DNA of 64,000 bases from Exophiala sp. HKRS030 (lineage: Eukaryota; Ascomycota; Eurotiomycetes; Chaetothyriales; Herpotrichiellaceae), in assembly GCA_023897205.1 (NCBI GenBank), contig JAHWDD010000016.1, positions 558,001 to 622,000 of the forward strand. Reading direction: 5' to 3'. The position numbers and the translations under genes were made by a program. The notes beneath the pieces are model-generated. The model did no database searches and was not told the DNA's origin. It worked only from the letters and a program-made list of their open reading frames with translations. Every line of letters begins with the position of its first letter. Positions within the stretch are counted from its first letter, which is position 1. Shown in pieces: positions 32,809-45,787 of this stretch.

Positions 32809-33866
32809 TTTTTGCATGGAATATGATGTACGGGGAGGTCCAATAAGGGCAAGGGAGCATCATTAGGATTGAAGTTATTGTAGCATCTAGACGGTGGCCG
32901 TTGTAGGTGGTCTCTAATATCCTTGTGCATCTCGTAATGAGTGGCTGCAACGCAACAAATTGTTTATCACCTATTTTCTTGTGTATTTCAGATGTTAGGC
33001 CGACGAGCAAAGTACGCAGGGCTGTAGTAATCAAGCTATGGTGAAAAGGGAGGAGTCTAGCTACAGCCTAGGGCAACCATCGTCTTATTGGGCAGGGAAT
33101 TTCAGGCCTTGTTTGTCCATCACTCAATTTGAGAGGTGTTATCTCGAGTCTCGAGACAAAATCGAAGATTTGGTTACTTGGATTTACATCGAGTAGCTGG
33201 ACTTCTTTACAGCCTATACCCATCTCAAACTTTCACTAGACTATAATTCATTTCACTGGTGTGATGGCGATGAGATCTATATTTTACGATTAAAGCAAAA
33301 GCCTCCCTGGCGCCTATGTTTTCATCCCCACCTCGACCTCGTAAGAGCTTTCACCAATCCCTTTCCAAGGTTCGTACCCCTTACCAAAGCTGACATCTAC
33401 TTGAAGCATTCTCATTGCGATTCTTCGGGCTGCTTACCAATTTCTTTCACCAAGTGTGTGGTGTTTTCGTCAGTGATGGAAGGCCTCCAGCTCGCTTCTG
33501 CGTATTGACCATCATCATTGTCGTATTGGAGACAGCTAAATCATATGAGGGGCTAAATCTTATGTCATCTTCAATCCTACAAGGTCATACCAGCAAAAGT
33601 ACGTCCCAGTGAAGTGATGAGGAGACGAGTGGTCTCTTTCTACAACACGAGGGTCCCCGCAAAGTCGACGGTCTTACTCTTTCAAAACCAGTAACGCGGG
33701 ACTTTATGATTACCATTGATATTCATCTTACCACTAAAACAAAGCCAGAGCACGAGACTGGCCTTTAGCAAAACTCTCGGCCGGATCAATCGTATCACAT
33801 TCCTATAAGAAGGGCATATCTCACTAGAGCAACCAAAGTGTCCTCAACAAACTAACTTCCTCCATC
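32809..33866. other. Intergenic
   Basis: No gene supported. The right end holds the promoter of the VOC gene. Confidence 0.45.
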
Positions 33867-34439
33867 ATGGAACCCAAAAAAGTCATAAGCCCATCCAAAT
33901 TCGCACATGTTACCTTGCGCACCTGTAATTATCAGGCGATGATAAAATACTACAAGGACTTCCTAGGAGCTGAAGCAAGTTATGAGAACGACATGCTTTG
34001 CCTCCTTCGCTACGATGATGAGCATCACCGGATCGGGATCATTGCATTCCCTGACACCCAGCCAAAGGTGCTCGGATCCAGTGGTCTAGAGCACACGGCC
34101 TATACCTTCGACACGATCGATGATCTTCTACTATCCTATCAACAGCGTAAAGCTTTGGGCTTTCTTCCAACTTGGTGTGTCAACCATGGGCCCACGACAA
34201 GCATCTATTATACAGATCCAGATGGCAATCAAATCGAGACTCAGATCGACAACTTTGATACTTCAGAGGAGGCCAGCGAATTTATGGCTTCGAAGGAGTT
34301 TGCAGAGAATCCTATTGGGACGGACTTTGATCCTGAGGATTTGATTCGCCGTCTCGCATCAGGCGAGGACCGTGCCTCGATCAAGAAAAGAGTCGAGATT
34401 GGACCAAGGCATTTGCCGAAAGTGTTGGGTGGCTCATGA
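33867..34439 (+). CDS. VOC-superfamily extradiol-type dioxygenase (glyoxalase fold)
   Basis: 190 aa, single exon. The metal ligands of the vicinal-oxygen-chelate fold are visible: His14 (FAHVTLRT), His76 (GLEHTAYTF) and Glu124 (GNQIETQ), preceded by SIYYTDPDGN. The beta-alpha-beta modules are typical of a single-domain extradiol dioxygenase or glyoxalase-like enzyme. The C-terminal 60 residues (ASEFMASKEFAENPIGTDFD onward) resemble the tail of proteins annotated as catechol 2,3-dioxygenase or biphenyl-2,3-diol 1,2-dioxygenase. A role in aromatic ring cleavage is likely; substrate unknown. It stands alone without pathway neighbours. Confidence 0.85.
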   Translation: MEPKKVISPSKFAHVTLRTCNYQAMIKYYKDFLGAEASYENDMLCLLRYDDEHHRIGIIAFPDTQPKVLGSSGLEHTAYTFDTIDDLLLSYQQRKALGFLPTWCVNHGPTTSIYYTDPDGNQIETQIDNFDTSEEASEFMASKEFAENPIGTDFDPEDLIRRLASGEDRASIKKRVEIGPRHLPKVLGGS

Positions 34440-36100
34440 ATGCTGCTGTAAGCGTGTTGCCTCTCCGGGCATTTCAATATCAACCTGTAGGGGTCAAGAG
34501 CTTTTGACGAATGCAGCGCTTAAGTGACGAAAGCTGGCTTGATACATGCTAAACAAGGGGGAGATGAAATGCAGAAGGAAGTGCACAGGCAAGCTTCACA
34601 ATAGTACCTCACTAGTAAAATACTGATCTGCATCCATTTTTCAACCAAAGACGGAACATTTACAAGCATTATGTTACATGAATACGAAAGTGAGACCCCG
34701 GACCCTAGAAGCCAAATCATAGTCAGTTGCAAAATGATGACTTCTCCCACCTCCATTTCCGCATATTTGCAGACGTGCTTTCGGGACTTGACCCATATAG
34801 ATAACAAGCGAATGCCACTACAAGGAAAAACTTACGGCAAAGATAAAAGATCATTACCATGAAGTCTGAACGAATGTCTTCGGCGAATGAATTCACACCT
34901 TGATAGACTTGCAGTGGATGTTTCGTGAAGGTCGATAGACGCCATGCCAGACTCAGGCCGAAAGAGGCGCAAAGTGGAGCCAGCGGCGTCTGCGAACGAG
35001 AAGCCGAACCCCCTTAAAAATTAAGGGATCTTCAGCCTTGTTCTTTTTCTCCCAATCATTCTTTTTCTTCTTGGCCACCCAGATATCGCAACTGACTAGA
35101 CATAGGATATAGCTACAACAAGACACCACAGACCTTGGATTTCTTCACACGCATAGAAGTCGCTCGGCACTTTGATCTTAAGTATTTCATGGATCTCGAC
35201 GTCAACCCCGCTTCGTTGCCACACGTTGAACCAGCACGATGGCATGATAGAGACTGCTCTCTTCAGGTGAGCCAACCGCCATATACAAGTTCAAAAGGAA
35301 TTCTTATCAAAAACAACGATTTCATCGGAGGGCACGGGAGAGTGGCACTGCTGATGTATTAAAAATATAAAGGATCACGAATCGGGAATTTAAGCCAACG
35401 AAAAAATTAGTGTTGGAAGACAAGACCTACAAACTTTCTTTCTGCGAATGCGGAGTCGGTGACACACCCCCTACGAGGGCCATGGTGATACTTACTGTCA
35501 TCACTGGAGGAATCTATCGGCCGTCGATGAGATGAATGGACTTTTTAGGTAGGTGAGCAGGTAGGTTGGTATGCATCTCTAGGGAGAGCGAGGTCTAGAG
35601 GGCTCCGACTTTGGCTCGACCACCTAACGAAAAATGGAAGGGAGACGGATATGCGCATTGCGCGAGGACAAGGTCTGCGATCACCAACTGCAGACACGGC
35701 GATGCAATACGAATACTGGAGCGTTAGATCGTCATATTTTTGAACCTCTGTTATCCGCAATATGCATCCCAGCGAATCGATTTCCGAAGGCGTTAATAAC
35801 GACACTCGACGACCGCTGAGCACACAGTTAAGCCTGCCAGTCCTACAACGTTTGGACACTATGGTGCATCCTGTGCTCTACTCGAATGGCTCGTGAGGAC
35901 CTGTTGACATGGCCATACATCCTAGCCTTTTCCCTCACCTGGTTGATTGATGCTTCAGGAGGTCCTCAATCGGGATAGACCTGGGTCTGCAACGGCAATC
36001 GGTCTAAGCGTCCTTATTATGGTGAGTGAGGACCTATGCTCATCAGAGCCTGTACATAAGCCGCGAGCTTGTCCATCGATGACATCGATGACTTAAAAGC
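34440..36100. other. Long intergenic region
   Basis: I see no supportable gene. The longest frames (34520-34807 minus, 35135-35362 plus, 35545-35859 minus) lack domains and coding-like composition. Confidence 0.4.
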
Positions 36101-36209
36101 AATCTAAAAGATCTTGTTGTCATTGAACACTTACTCAAAGGTCATATATCTTTCCTGCTTTGTTACAGGCGGCTGTTTGAGAAGTATCAGCACTCGTATA
36201 CATCTTGCC

Positions 36210-36965
36210 AGGTGCCAATGACAAGGACAAGGACAACGACTACAGACAACGGTATCAACCTCGACATCGCCATCAAGGCCACTTGTAATAAGAACAGCAA
36301 CCTACTTGTACCTCTACTTCTACCTCTACCTCTGCCACCACCACTACTATAAAGATGACATCATTCAGCACCCTGTCAGCGACGATGCTAGGTGTGATTC
36401 TTGAATGGCTACAACGTATAGACAACACCGTCACCCTCACCCTCACCCTCACTTCCACCACCACCACCATCACCAACCATCGAACCAAAGGTCCAAAAAG
36501 CCATCAAGGCCATCAATGCCAACGAGCCGTGCAATTCCAAGAACCCACTGCGCATCCTGACTCTGACTCCGACTCTGATTCTGACTCTGAGGAGCAAGCA
36601 GACGCAAAACGCAAACGCAAACGCAAACGCAAACGCAGAAATATAAGCAGAAGCCGACACACCATCGAGACGCCGTGTTCTCCTAGGGCGCGGCCGCTGT
36701 CGACATTGAGGACAAGTGCGGCGGCAGCGCAGATGGCGTGAGCCGTCGCCGTATCCGGGGTTTCGGGCTGAATTTGGGAACGGCGTGGGTGATGATGGAG
36801 ATGGAGATGGAGATGGAGATGGAAGGACAAGAAGAGGGAAGGGAAAGGGAGAGGAAGAAGAGGTTGACGTTGACGTTGACGTTGACGAGGATGGGAAGAG
36901 GAACAATGGTGAGGATGAGGGTGAGGTGTAGGAGTAGGAATGGGAATGGGAATGGTGGTGAGGAT
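36210..36965. repeat. Microsatellite-rich block, possibly part of an acidic/basic low-complexity gene
   Basis: Runs include ACAAGGACAAGGACAACG (36220), ACCTCTACTTCTACC (36309), CACCCTCACCCTCAC (36432), CTGACTCTGACTCC (36559), repeats of AAACGC (about 36606-36637), GATGGAGATGGAGATG (36793), GTTGACGTTGAC (36863) and GGGAATGGGAAT (36939). Read on plus from 36355 they encode DSDSDSDSDSEE then KRKRKRKRKR; in another frame after 36716 they encode GDGDGDGDG and VDVDVDVDEDG. A minus frame of 209 codons crosses the same block. A real low-complexity gene broken by repeat-length changes is possible, but I cannot choose a frame. Confidence 0.4.
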
Positions 36966-37563
36966 GTATGGTTGTGAAGATGAGGAATAAGAGTGGAAAT
37001 GGGAGGAGGTCATTCGTTGATGATTGGCAAGCATACAAGGAGAACAGAAAGAGGAGTGCCCTAATACCAAAACCAACACGATGGCAGCAACCAGCTCATG
37101 AAGTATTGTCTTTCTTGATAGCATTTCCATATCACGGCGTTCATAGAAGAATCATGAGATTGTTTTTCCGATTTTTTGGTCATTGTAACTCAACATCTAC
37201 AATAGTGACTTAGTGCCTTCTTAACGTTGTATCTTGAGGTCTTTAGTGAAAATTCTGAAAATTGTGAAATTCTTGTCAACCTCCAACATGAGGTTCGAGA
37301 CAAAACCAAATCAACCAGCTCGGCTTTTGGATCACCCAAACACAATCTTGGTCTTGGACTTTTGCAAAATCAACTCCAGAGTAAATGCCTTCATCAAAAC
37401 AAAAACAATCGGAACGGTCAAGCTCCAAGCAAAAGATCAATCGCTGCTCATTCAACCGTCATACAATCAAGCTCATTAGCATGTCTTGAAGATCAGACTT
37501 GATCCATCACCCTGATCAAGGTACATGAGATAAAATATTCACAAAAACACAAGTTGACTAGTC
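36966..37563. other. Intergenic, Opi1/CCG-8 3' side
   Basis: AT-rich toward 37200-37500; no supported gene. Confidence 0.4.
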
Positions 37564-39085
37564 TTACATCTCCATCTGTACGTCCTCTGCGGATTGCCGG
37601 GATTGCGGCGGGGTTTGTTGCCATGATCGATCAACGGATTTCTCACTCGGTGCGATAGTGACACTTCTCTGTCGGTCAGTCTCGTCGACTTTCTCGTCTC
37701 GTATCATTTGTGACTGTGAATGATTTTGTGAGGTGGTCCTGCGACCAAGCTTCTCGCACCAACCCTCGGCGCTAACAAGTGTATCATTGACAACTCGACT
37801 CACTTGAGTCATCATGTCAAGACCTTCCTGGGCCAGTAACATGACACGCCGACCCGACTTTGCGGCTTCTGAATCATCGACATCTCGGTCCCCTCCATTT
37901 TCCTGTTCACTGCCTGCCATGTTGGCCAAGCTAAAACGCTGTGGTAGACTGACAAGGTGTCGGTGAACAAGGTCGCGAGCATTGGTGGGTAAAGCTCCAC
38001 CGGCATAATTAGATACAATGCCGACGACATGTTTAAGGGTTTGCAGTACATCGGCTTTGAGTGCGGCAATGCGTGCAGAAAGTGCCGCTTGACGTCGCTC
38101 CTCGGGTGTTTGAGTCATACTGGCGACCGACATGGGCCCTGGTTGTTCGCCCGGAGTGATTCCTTCATCCCAACGCTCGAGCAAACTCTTTAGATTCTGG
38201 ATTGCTTCACCCAGGTGGCCATTGGCCCAGCGTAACCAACTGAGACAAAAGCGCAGACTTCGAATGGATTCATCACTCATGGCGACTCCTAAACCACTGG
38301 TTGAAATTACCAATTGTTGACGCCAACCAGGTGGAGGTTGTCGATCACGAGACTGTAACATGACCTGTTGTTCTGAGTAAGGTGGTGATCGATCTCCGGG
38401 ATTGTATGCGGGAAGAGGGTCGGCAAAGGTGACATCTGAGGAACGATTGGTTTCTCCAGGGACAATATCAGAGTAACCCTTTTCGACGTCGGGGGTGTGT
38501 GGATTGTTTGAGGGAGTTCTGTCGTCCCGTTTTGGCTTCAAAGCCCATCGCAGGCTACTTTCAACGCCGGAAATTCTGGCCACGGTGCCTGCGATGGGTA
38601 AGCCAAGATTTCTCTCTGTCCATTCTGCGCCAGGGATATATGATTGGGTTGTCTTGTAAGCAGATAAGGAGCCATTGAGCAAGCTGCCGGCTAGAGGGTA
38701 TTGGCTGGTGAATAAGCGAAGAAGAGGTTCAGACTGATCCGAGTCAAAGGTGGTCTGTGTCTGAACAAGGGTGGGAGGATTTTGCCTCGGAGAGTGATAT
38801 TCTAGAAAAGTCACATGTCAGTGGCGCAGGACGGTGGGTGAGGGAGGGTAGAAGGGTAGAATTACTTTGGTGGAGACTGTTGAGGGTCTCTGCAGCTTCC
38901 ATGTCCTCAGCAGACATTCCTGATAGAACGGAAGCGGCTCTCGTAGAGCGTTCGCGATCGGTCATGACTAGGTCGATGTCGATTGAGCCATGTTTTAGAG
39001 TGTCTGTAGAAGATCGATGGGCGGAGAGAGGAGGAGAAAATGGTGGAGGATTTGAATAGATGGAGTTTGGAGATTGGGAATCCAT
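37564..39085 (-). CDS. Opi1/CCG-8-family transcriptional regulator
   Basis: Two exons, 38866-39085 and 37564-38801, with a 64-nt intron (GTAATT ... TTCTAG, phase 1), giving 485 aa. The N-terminus has MSAEDMEAAETLNSL, the conserved Opi1 start segment. After the intron come EPLLRLFTSQYPLAGSLLNG, SYIPGAEWTERNLGLPIAG and ESSLRWALKPK, then an acidic linker and a helical domain (SIRSLRFCLSWLRWANGHLG, ARIAALKADVLQTLKHVVG, RDLVHRHLVSLPQRFSLAN). Yeast Opi1 represses INO1 and phospholipid genes and senses phosphatidic acid at the ER; the filamentous homologue CCG-8 affects metabolism and azole response in Neurospora. The open frame extends upstream of 39085 in phase, so a longer N-terminus cannot be excluded. 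Confidence 0.85.
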
Positions 39086-41965
39086 GGTCTGAAGAGAGTG
39101 AATGAGGTCAGGGCAAGTCGAGAGTGGGTGGTGATTGTGGTTTTCTAGGGTTGGTGCGTGTATGGCGGCGACTTGGCCGGTGTCGGTGAGGGCAGGTAAA
39201 GTTCGTGTGTACTTGTGTGTGTGCGTGTGGGTGCGGGTGACTGTGGGAGATTGGCGGTGGATGGTTATGGGCCGAGGTAATGAGGTACAGAGGGAGAAAA
39301 GGGAGGGCGTGAGGATGTGAAGACGGTGGTGGTGATGGTGTAGTCGTTGCGTTACATGTTGGAGTGAGGATGAGTGAGGAGGGTAGAGAGTGAGGTACTG
39401 CGCTGGTGAGTAGAGAAAGTGGTGTTGAGGAAGTGATGAAGAATAATGAGAAGAGAAAGACGTGTGAATTGTGGTAAGTGAGTTTGAATTCGATGCAGCG
39501 CAGGCCAGGCGTGTAGGGGCGGTAGGGTAGTGGCTCTGGGAGTTTGACTTGGGTAGTGGGTGGCTTGAAGGATGCTGGATACTGGATACCAAGATGCTGG
39601 AAGTCGGATGCGGCGTCTGGTTGAAGGCTGATCCTGATCCTCATCGCAATTCCTGGGGGGGGGGAACTCGGGAAAGTCAATGATGAAGATCTTCTGGAAA
39701 TGAAAAATGATCACATGCTTGATTCCATTTCTATTTCTTCACAAGCCGAGACAATTGTCGAGTTTTGATTGGCCAAATGGGAGACCGAGGGGACCAAAGC
39801 TCCAACCTTGAATCCACCAGCCCAAGCCTCCTTGGTCGTCGCAGTCGTCGCAGTCGTCGCAGCCCTCGCTATAGGGACTCGGAGTACTCCCTAGGTGCTC
39901 CCCATAGGTGCCCCAGGCACCTAACCAGGTCACTCACGTGCCATTGCACCCACTCACTAACGAGTTCCTCCGTACTTAGCTAACTTAGTACTTCGTCGTT
40001 AAGGCATCCACCACCGGCATCTGCACCCATTTGGCATTGAGTGCCACCTTCCCTAAACTACCACAAACTACCACAAACTACCACAAACTACCCCGTACTA
40101 ACTAACTATGTACTCCGTAGTCATTTAAACTTAACTACTCCCTTCAGAGGGAATAACGAAACAACTACGGAGTACCACGGCCTGGGTGCCATGTAGCAAT
40201 TCCTCTGCACCAATCCGTCCTCTGTATAACCGATCGCAACGTTCAAGGTATTGTACTTCCTGCTAAAGTGACCACTAGACCTGGCCACCTCCTCTAATTC
40301 GTCCTCTAATCTTTATAATGTCCCTCATCCTCGGGTTATCTCTGTCACATCCTGTTCACTTACTCCGTAGTCTCAATTCACCACCCATTACGAGCCATTC
40401 TCGTTTTTCTTATCTGCCGGGTCTGCCCTAAGGTGCCCTAAGGTGCCCTCCCTAGGTGCCAATATTCACATGTCATTCATCCACCACCGACAATTTGACA
40501 TGTGAATCATACATACAGTACGGAGTACCTCCAGTACTTCCTCCTACCCCTACCCGTGCCTACCTTCTCATCCGCCATTTGGCCTTCATCTTCATCATTG
40601 TCCAACCCCCACTTTTGTCCACCCGACTTCTTAATCTCGGATTTCAGGGTCCACGGCAGAACCATTTCCCGTCCTTGTAATGCCCGGTGCAAGATGCCTG
40701 GCTCATAAGGCAGTCCAGTCCACCTCAAGTACGGAAACACCTCATTCATCTCAACAGCCTTATGGCCATTCAAGGACCTGCCAAAGAGCTAAGAGATGAT
40801 ACGTCCAACGGTGTCATTAACACTGATGACATTTTGCTTCCACTCGTCCCTCTCTCAATTCAACTTGACAATGCCAAGTCCATGTCATGCACGTGACACA
40901 GTCGCCATTCACCATCCTGGAGTGACTGTACTACCCGGGCCATTCTTCATCTCAAACATATAATACTGTCTAATATCAGTGCTATTCTAAATCCCAATAT
41001 GGATTTCCCTAAAATTCCATATCGACTTGGGACTGACATCATCCTCGAACCCGCCAACAATGTTGATCCCAAGGCCATGCGATCAAACATATATTGATCT
41101 ACCAAGAGTAAGAGTGCCACACTCAGGCCACACCGTTGCGTCTAATATCCAATCCACGTCGCAATTTTCAAAGATACCTATCCAGCCTCTGCACATGCAA
41201 CCGCCGAGGCATGCATGCGTAGAGGCATTTGAGAAGGAAGGCAACACGACACACGACACATGATGTTAAAAGCCATGTAGACAGGGCTCTCATAGGCGAA
41301 GAAATCACACCACTGAAGGAGAGGTTGAGGCTCACGTGAAAATCAATCGCCATTTTGATGAATCCCAGGCAGGCAGCTAGGTACTTAAGGTACCGACAGG
41401 ATCACTTGTCCTCCCTCGAGTACTAGGCAGGTAGGTAGAAATTATAAAATACATCAGTAGTGACAAGCAAGCTACAAGCCGTCAAAAAAAGATTTCAAGT
41501 CGTGTAGATGACCACTAAGGAACTGGATCGGAGGGACTGGAGTGAAGAAGGGAAAGAAGGGAAGAAAGGATGGTTGCTTTTCTCTTCTTGATGGATGGAC
41601 ATGCCGACCGTGCCAGACTCCCTCCTCCGTCGTTACCTTAGGTACCTAGGGCTCCAATTTGAACAACGGCCAGAAGCCCTCGGCATCAAAAGTTCGCATG
41701 GGTGTCTCAGAGTGCTTGCTTGCTTGCTTAGTTCGCATTGTCGCATTCTCCCATTCAGTGAACGTGGTAACCTCAAGGAAAGACATTCGTTGCTGTTGCA
41801 CAAGCATCAGAAACTCCGGTTTTCAGCCCAGTGTCTTGCTCAAGGAAGCTTCCAAAAAATGCGAGATTTCCTGGAAATCCGGATCCGGTCCAGAGACAGA
41901 AACGCATTTCAAGCAGAAGCCTATTACCGATACGCCGGTTGTCGTACAGCATCTTCAGGCTACCA
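39086..41965. other. Long intergenic region rich in short tandem repeats
   Basis: No gene supported. It contains CAGTCGTCG x3 (about 39839-39862), CTACCACAAA x3 (about 40057-40092), GGTGCCCTAA x2-3 (about 40430-40460) and four copies of the nonamer TACTCCGTA or its complement (40111, 40167, 40361 and 40519). The left part is the promoter and leader of the Opi1 gene. Plus frames at 41595-42275 overlap the SPT16 acidic tail antisense and are shadows. Confidence 0.5.
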
Positions 41966-44900
41966 CTACCGCTTGCGCTTGCGTGGCTTGTCTTCTTCAT
42001 CGGCTGCACCATTTCTCCGGTCCTCCTTCTTGGCCTTGGTCTCCATTTCATCCCAATCCTCGCCTTCATCACTAAGTCCACTCTCTGCATCACCCTCATC
42101 GTCACTGGCGCTGGCATCATCATCAAACTCACTCTCATCCTCGCTCTCCGATTCACTCGCCGCAAGCTCCGAATCACTCATCTCAAATGCCGATTCCTCC
42201 TCGGACTCTTCTGAGTTCTCATCATCAGAATCTGTACCCAGGAAAGACCAGCCTCCGTCCTTGAAGAACTGGTGAGGATCTGTTGTCACCGTCTTCATAA
42301 TGGTACCCCAAGCGAGATTAAGTGGTCCTTCCGTGTAAGCAATGTCGACACTGTCAAGCCATTCTTTGACCCGATCCAGTGACTCGACAGGAATCGTGTT
42401 GATATGTGTCGGCGGACGCGAAAAATCCTTGTGGACAAAGACCATATCAAAATTCTTCAAACCAAACTGTTCTAGTTGTTAGTACATTGCAACAAGTTGG
42501 ACTTTAAAGGTGACATACCTGAATTCTTTCCAGGTGAGCAATTTCAATCTCATCCAAGGTGATGACAGTAAAAGGAGGTTCAGTCAGTTGAACCAAAGCA
42601 TCCGTCGTCGGGGCCATAAGAACATTGCTTCGGAAAGGTACACCATTGAAGCTAAGCTCTCGGAATGGAATATCAACGGCAATGTTGTACTCCCGGGCGG
42701 CGTCAGAGATCTTCTCGGCAAACCCTTTGAAAAGACGATCAAGTTCTGCTCGTCGTCTTCTTTCTTCTTGCTCTTGTTCGAACTCTTCTTCGTCGCCATA
42801 TCTGTGCTTTCGTTTCCTATTACCCGTCTCATCAAATGCCATGTCTGTTGCTTCGCGGTAGAATTGAACATCTTTGGTTTTGCGCTTCCCAATGATGATT
42901 GGATTCTTCAGGTGAACATGAATCAAAACGATCAATTCGCCAACACATGGTTGGAAGAACAGATGCTTGACGTTCGAGAATACCACGTCCACGTGATCGT
43001 TACGCAACGGGGATAGGTATCGAAGACCATTTTGATGAATTTCCACCTCACCAGGCACACGTTTACCATCTTGTGCTGGTCGGAGGTACACATCAGAAAG
43101 TTTATGAGGCCGACGATTTCGAATTTCAACCAGTTTGTCTTGCTCGACAACATCTTCCAGTTCCTTCTTTTCTTGCTCACGTCGAACAGCCGACTTTCGC
43201 AATTCAGTAATTTGGGCTGAAACTTCAGAAAGACGATCTTGATCCTTCGAGCGAATTGTCAAGGATCGCACGAAATGAGCTGTAGGATCCTCAAAAGGCG
43301 AATCATCTTTGCGGCCCACACCTTGACCTGGTGATAGAAAGTTGAATCTGAGGTGGGTATATTCACCTTCATCTGATTTGCTGACATTCTTGATGGTGTT
43401 GATATGAAATGGGACAGGGCGACCCATGATGGGCAAGATGACCGTTGATGCTTTGAGATCAATCCAAACGATCATGTCTTTGGCACGAGGGGAAGCTGAA
43501 CATCCCGCTTATATGATTCGAACTTCTTGAATTTCTTTTCCGAATCACCATTTAGGTCTCCAGTGGCTTCTGCGTACTTCTCCAAACCTTCGCGTTGCTT
43601 TTTTCCGGCCAACTCTTTTTGATGCTCACGACGTCGGGCCTCTTCCTCTTCTTTGGAGTTGTCCGTACGATTTGCACCTCTCAATCGGCTCGATTTGATA
43701 TTTGCCGTCACAATTGCACTGGCACCTGGCTTCTTGGCCTTTTCTTGCTTTGGCTTAGATTCTTCTTCATCGTCTTTGAAGTAAAATTCGATCGAGTCCA
43801 GATCAGTTGGTGCTTCCTTGGTGAAGATGACCGGTTCTCCACGTGTGACTCGCACTGTGTCTGTGATGATGAGGGTGTAGATCTTGCCCTTGCTGCCTTG
43901 AGGTTTGTCGTTGGTCAGATCGGCAAGGCTTGTAGTAATGCTTAGAGTCATCCCATCTTTCAAAGGCTTGGTATTTTTGCCGTTCAAAAGCATCTTGGTG
44001 TCCTTGACTTCAATACCAATGGCTGCACCAATGTCTTTGGCGAAATGTTTCTCTAGATCTGGTCTCTTCGATTTGATCACACCGAGGGACTTGTTGTAAA
44101 CATCCTTGGGTAAAGCGCCATCCTTGACCTCCTTCAGAGCCGCAGCGTGAGCGGCAAGCAATAGCTTGTAGTTGGCAGTCTGAGATTTACTTGGATCAAT
44201 CAAGTATGTCCGCGCAAGCACAGAGGCATAGGTTTTGTAGCGAAAGCCCAATCCTGCAACAATGCAACCAGAGTGCAGGTTTTCGTCGTCTGCTTGAGCA
44301 GTGTATTTCAAGTCATACTTGCCACCACTCTCCACGATGGGACCATAAGCCCAATCGAGTTGCTGATTGTCGAAATCTCCTGTGAGTTTGGCCACGTTCT
44401 TGAAGAATTTGGTATCGTCGATCTTGGTGGATAGCTTGTGTGACAAGTTGCGGTGACTGATCTTCTTTTCTTGGTCCAAAACCTCCGACATCTCATCAAC
44501 CCAGAACTCAGCAACAAGTGCGCTGCCTGCGCGAGCGGCGGTACGCATGTTACGCAACTCAGTTTCATCCTTGAGCGCTAGCACAGAAGAAATCGCGCTT
44601 GAGATGTCGACTTGTTCAACCTCTTTCGAGATATCACCCAGTGTCTTCCACCACTCATCGGGAAACGGGCCGTGAACCTCGGGGATTGTATCACACCCAC
44701 TTTCTTTCCCGCGCTCTTGATGTGGTCGATGATTTTCTCGAATGCTTGCGTTCGACTTTCGGGATTTTTCGTTGACAGGGTAATGATCTCAATGGGGATC
44801 TTGCCGTCCTTGACACCAGACAAGTGTTTTGCTAGCAACAGTTAGAATTTTGATGGTGTGATGGCAGTATGATAGTACCTTTCTTCTCAGTCGTGACAAT

Positions 44901-45212
44901 GTACAAAACTGCAGCTGTGAAGAGCATCAATGTAGCAGGAAACTCGTACCCAAGAAGCCAGAACTGTAGAGATTCCATCAGCAATGCGGTCCATCACTTC
45001 CATGAAAGGCGCAGAAAGGCTGCCTAACTTACATGAACGGCATTGTTCTTGTGATAGACGGTCTCCTCATCGGCTTTGCCGGTAACTATGACGAGAGAAT
45101 CTGCGCCGGCGAAAGTGCCGTCTGGTGTGCGTTTGTCACTCTTCCAAGCATTGTAAAGAGCGGCCAGGCGATCATGGAAATTCTTCGCATTGATGACGAT
45201 GCCATCGGCCAT
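41966..45212 (-). CDS. SPT16: FACT histone chaperone subunit Spt16; two one-base breaks
   Basis: Four exons: 45033-45212, 44879-44963, 42519-44831 and 41966-42466. Exon 1 starts [20 protein letters not shown]; exon 2 has [15 protein letters not shown]; exon 3 has the peptidase-like domain ([14 protein letters not shown] ... [13 protein letters not shown]), then [17 protein letters not shown] and [15 protein letters not shown] of the middle domain; exon 4 ends in a long acidic tail and a KPRKRKR tail. Two breaks lie in GGGG runs on the plus strand at 44681-44684 and 43489-43492. Adding one base at each gives an exact open length of 1026 aa with all splice phases fitting, the usual Spt16 size. 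With Pob3, Spt16 rebuilds nucleosomes during transcription and replication and is essential in yeast, so the breaks are probably sequencing errors. Confidence 0.95.
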
Positions 45213-45787
45213 GATGAAGGAAGCCTCGAATCGAGGCGGATTGATAGGGTGTGGCTTTGGTCGTCAGAGTTGGTTGGCGACCGATCCTGATTGTTGCTGA
45301 TGATGGAGAGGATGCTTTTGCGGGGGATTGAGTGGAAGAGAGGGTGCGGGTAGATCGGTGGGTAGAATTAAGTAGAGAAGAAAATGATTGCGAGAATGAG
45401 GTCAAGACTTGTCGATGTTCGACCTGTCGAAAATGTCCGATTCAGTCTTGACAGACAAAGTAGAGAGCCTTGATTGTCCGGGTTGGCCGTACAAGAGTTC
45501 TGGTAGTTATCTCAACTTCTCAAGTCCATCCCCAAATTCAGAAACGCGCTAGTCTTGGCGCGCCGGACGCGCTCTTCTGCCTGTTTCGCGTAACTATCTA
45601 CTTATAAAACTTCCAAGTGACTTATATGTCTTATGAGGAGCAAATCTTTTTCAGGTGAATGATGTTTGCCAATACACTCCTCTGTTCTATCACTCTATCT
45701 AACTAAGGAGGATATCATAACCATCTTCGTTAATCTTCACTTCATCACCGCTAAGGCCGTATTTCCTTCGAACCAGCTCAAAGATTA
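45213..45787. promoter_or_regulatory. SPT16 promoter and SLC25 gene 3' flank
   Basis: No gene seen. SPT16 starts leftward at 45212 and the leftward carrier gene ends at 45788. Confidence 0.5.

Noticed and set aside
41595..42275. A 226-codon plus-strand Ser-rich frame
   Set aside because: It is antisense to the acidic Ser/Asp/Glu tail of SPT16, which explains both its length and its serine content.
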